A DNA stretch of 6,663 nt from CBDTYW01 sp965364735 (GTDB lineage: Bacteria; Actinomycetota; Nitriliruptoria; Nitriliruptorales; Nitriliruptoraceae): positions 1-6,663 of the forward strand of contig CBDTYW010000215.1 of NCBI GenBank assembly GCA_965364735.1. The letters run 5' to 3'. The translations under genes were made by a program, and so were the position numbers. This document shows positions 5,448-6,663 of this stretch, one piece after another. Every line of letters starts with the position of its first letter. The stretch's first letter is position 1. The notes beneath the pieces are model-generated. The model had not been told where the DNA came from and ran no database searches. It saw only the letters and a program-made list of their open reading frames with translations.

Positions 5448-5983
5448 CCGCCGACCAGCACACGACCCGCCGGGCCGTCATGGCGGCCGACGTCGTCAAC
5501 GCCGCCATCGACGGCAGCCTCGACGTCGACTGGCTGGTCCGGACGCTGCGGTCATGGAGCGCGCGAGTCGATCGTGATGGCCCGGACCCCGTCGACGTCG
5601 GAGCAGCCGACCTCGACGCGGTCGTCGCGCTCGCCGAACGGATGCGGGCGGTCTTCGCTGCCACGGACCCGGTCCACACGATCGACGGTCTGCTGCGCGG
5701 GCTGAGGATCGCGCCGAGCATCGTGCGCCACGACGGCGACGACGCCCACGTGCACTTCGACGCGCCGGACGCCAGCGCTGCGGAGCGCATGGAGGTCAAC
5801 CTGGTGCTGGGGCTTGCAACCTTCGTCTGCGAGGATCCGACGCGCGTCGGATCCTGCGACGCGGAGGGCTGTGAGCGCGTGCACGTCGACACCTCGCGCA
5901 ACGGTCGCCGTCGATTCTGCAGCCGGCCCTGCGCCAACCGCTCACACGTCGCCGCCCACCGAGCACGACGGGCCGCATCGTGA
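5444..5983 (+). CDS. CGNR-type zinc-finger (ABATE-like) protein, putative transcription regulator
   Basis: A 179-residue cytoplasmic protein. The N-terminal part (about 9-125) resembles the ABATE domain, with AADVVNAAIDG (14-24) in place of the usual LxFxNT-like opening. The C-terminal zinc finger has Cys138 and Cys143, VDTSRNGRRRFC (148-159, Cys159) and CANR (163-166, Cys163), then a basic tail (HRARR). This follows the CGNR family plan, which usually reads CxxC...D.SRNGxRRWCS..CGNR. Two differences are visible: the signature Gly is Ala (CANR), and the first Cys pair is CxxxxC rather than CxxC. Family members are thought to bind DNA, mainly from their finger and gene context. GTG 5444 overlaps the methyltransferase stop by four bases (GTGA), favouring translational coupling; ATG 5480 is a less likely alternative. 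Its place between an enzyme and an exporter suggests local regulation. Confidence 0.8.
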   Translation: MTADQHTTRRAVMAADVVNAAIDGSLDVDWLVRTLRSWSARVDRDGPDPVDVGAADLDAVVALAERMRAVFAATDPVHTIDGLLRGLRIAPSIVRHDGDDAHVHFDAPDASAAERMEVNLVLGLATFVCEDPTRVGSCDAEGCERVHVDTSRNGRRRFCSRPCANRSHVAAHRARRAAS

Positions 5984-6663
5984 CCGGGCCGCCGCTGCGG
6001 ACGACGGCCGAACGTCGCCGCCGAGCGCTCGCGATCGCGATTCCTGCGACCGGGACGCTGGTGGCCGACCCGCTGCTCGGGGTGCTCGACACGGCCGTCG
6101 TCGGACGGATCGGTCCGGCGCAGATCGGGGCGCTCGGCCTCGCGGTCGGGATCCTCGGCGCGGTGAGCTGGATCTTCAACTTCCTCGTCACCGGCACCAC
6201 CTCGACGGTTGCCCGCGCGATGGGTGCGGGGGACCCGGATGTCGCGGGGCGTCGGGTGGTGCACGCCGGCGTCACCGCGCTCGCGATCGGGCTGACCGTC
6301 GGCATCGGGCTGCTCGCCTTCGCCCCGGTGCTCGTCCGCGCGTTCGGGGCGGTGCAGGAGCTGGTCGATCCGGCCGTCACCTACCTGCGGATCCGGGCGG
6401 TCGGCGTGCCGTTCCTCCTGCTCGGCTACGTCGGGCACGGGGCCTTCCGCGGGATCGGCGACACGCGGACCCCGCTCGGGATCGTCGTGTTCGCCAACGT
6501 CGTGAACGCGGTCCTGACGGTGTTCCTGGCCATCACGCTCGACATGGGGATCGCTGGCGCGGCGTGGGCGACGGTGGTCGCGGAGGTCAGCGTCGTGGGT
6601 CTCTTCGCGCTCAGGCTGCCGCGCGCCGGGCTGCCGCTGCGTGCCGCCGGGCTGCCGACGCGG
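5980..6663 (+). CDS. MATE-family (DinF-like) efflux transporter, 3' truncated
   Basis: Open from GTG 5980 to the window end, giving 228 residues, about half of a typical MATE protein of about 440. MATE proteins are inner-membrane antiporters that export organic cations and drugs using a sodium or proton gradient. The N-terminus is basic (ERRRR 11-15). The first helix region reads ALAIAIPATGTLVADPLLGVLDTAVVG in two parts around 16-42, with Pro22 and Asp37 at conserved DinF-like positions. IGPAQIGALGLA (44-55), ARAMGAGD (78-85), VPFLLLGYVGHGAFRGIGDT (143-162) followed by RTPL, and GIAGAAWATVVAE (190-202) are family landmarks. About six membrane segments are visible, matching the first half of the 12-helix fold. 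The GTG overlaps the TGA of the zinc-finger gene (GTGA), as at the previous junction, and no other start or ribosome binding site is needed. The substrate is unknown; coupling to a methyltransferase hints at a methylated small molecule. Confidence 0.9.
   Translation, partial: MTGPPLRTTAERRRRALAIAIPATGTLVADPLLGVLDTAVVGRIGPAQIGALGLAVGILGAVSWIFNFLVTGTTSTVARAMGAGDPDVAGRRVVHAGVTALAIGLTVGIGLLAFAPVLVRAFGAVQELVDPAVTYLRIRAVGVPFLLLGYVGHGAFRGIGDTRTPLGIVVFANVVNAVLTVFLAITLDMGIAGAAWATVVAEVSVVGLFALRLPRAGLPLRAAGLPTR
6625..6657 (+). repeat. 12-bp in-frame direct repeat in the transporter gene
   Basis: GCCGGGCTGCCG occurs at 6625-6636 and 6646-6657, 21 bases (seven codons) apart. It encodes a doubled AGLP motif in the segment RAGLPLRAAGLPTR, which follows the sixth membrane helix. 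In MATE proteins this is where the cytoplasmic loop joins the two halves. It looks like a small in-frame duplication in a tolerant loop rather than a mobile or regulatory element. Confidence 0.4.

Noticed and set aside
5284..6438. 384-codon open frame on the - strand across the zinc-finger and MATE genes
   Set aside because: The composition is antisense-like (RGRRNRD type repeats), and both underlying + strand genes have recognisable motifs.

Overview
The window is very GC-rich, with G or C at almost every third codon position. It uses GTG starts in 4-base overlaps (GTGA) and encodes several actinobacterial-style proteins: a CGNR/ABATE-type zinc-finger protein, a Ser/Thr/Pro-linker lipoprotein and a DinF-like MATE transporter. 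The best guess is a chromosomal segment of a high-GC actinomycete, possibly a deep-branching lineage, but the species cannot be read from the sequence. No tRNA, rRNA, insertion sequence, phage gene or CRISPR array was seen. The window is densely coding; the only gene-free stretches are two promoter regions of about 130 and 170 bases.

Left part (1-4075). A gene truncated by the window edge ends at 165 on the + strand. It meets, tail to tail, a large gene on the - strand (173-2563) that encodes a secreted, C-terminally membrane-anchored zinc metallopeptidase resembling peptidase family M64 (HELGH...LRDEY signature). A perfect 9-bp stem with a 3-base loop (159-179) contains both stop codons and looks like a bidirectional terminator. 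The peptidase gene diverges from a + strand gene (2690-4075) for a probable lipoprotein with a GHL10 (DUF187/UPF0748) glycoside-hydrolase-like domain. The spacer between them holds several perfect inverted repeats, including a 16-bp palindrome and a 14-base inverted repeat, so the two exported proteins may share regulation. Both probably act outside the cytoplasmic membrane, one on protein and one on a glycan that could be peptidoglycan.

Middle (4077-4682). A 144-residue unrecognised helical protein lies on the - strand, one base from the end of the lipoprotein gene. It has no Shine-Dalgarno but a TANNNT box six bases before its ATG, which suggests a leaderless transcript. It shares a promoter region with the operon to its right.

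Right part (4683-6663). A tight + strand operon holds a class I SAM-dependent methyltransferase, a CGNR-type zinc-finger putative regulator, and a MATE efflux transporter cut by the window end. Both junctions are 4-base GTGA overlaps, which indicates translational coupling. An 8-bp inverted repeat over the inferred promoter, just upstream of the ribosome binding site, is a candidate operator. Methyltransferase, regulator and exporter together suggest a small self-regulated module for handling or exporting a small molecule. That role is inference.
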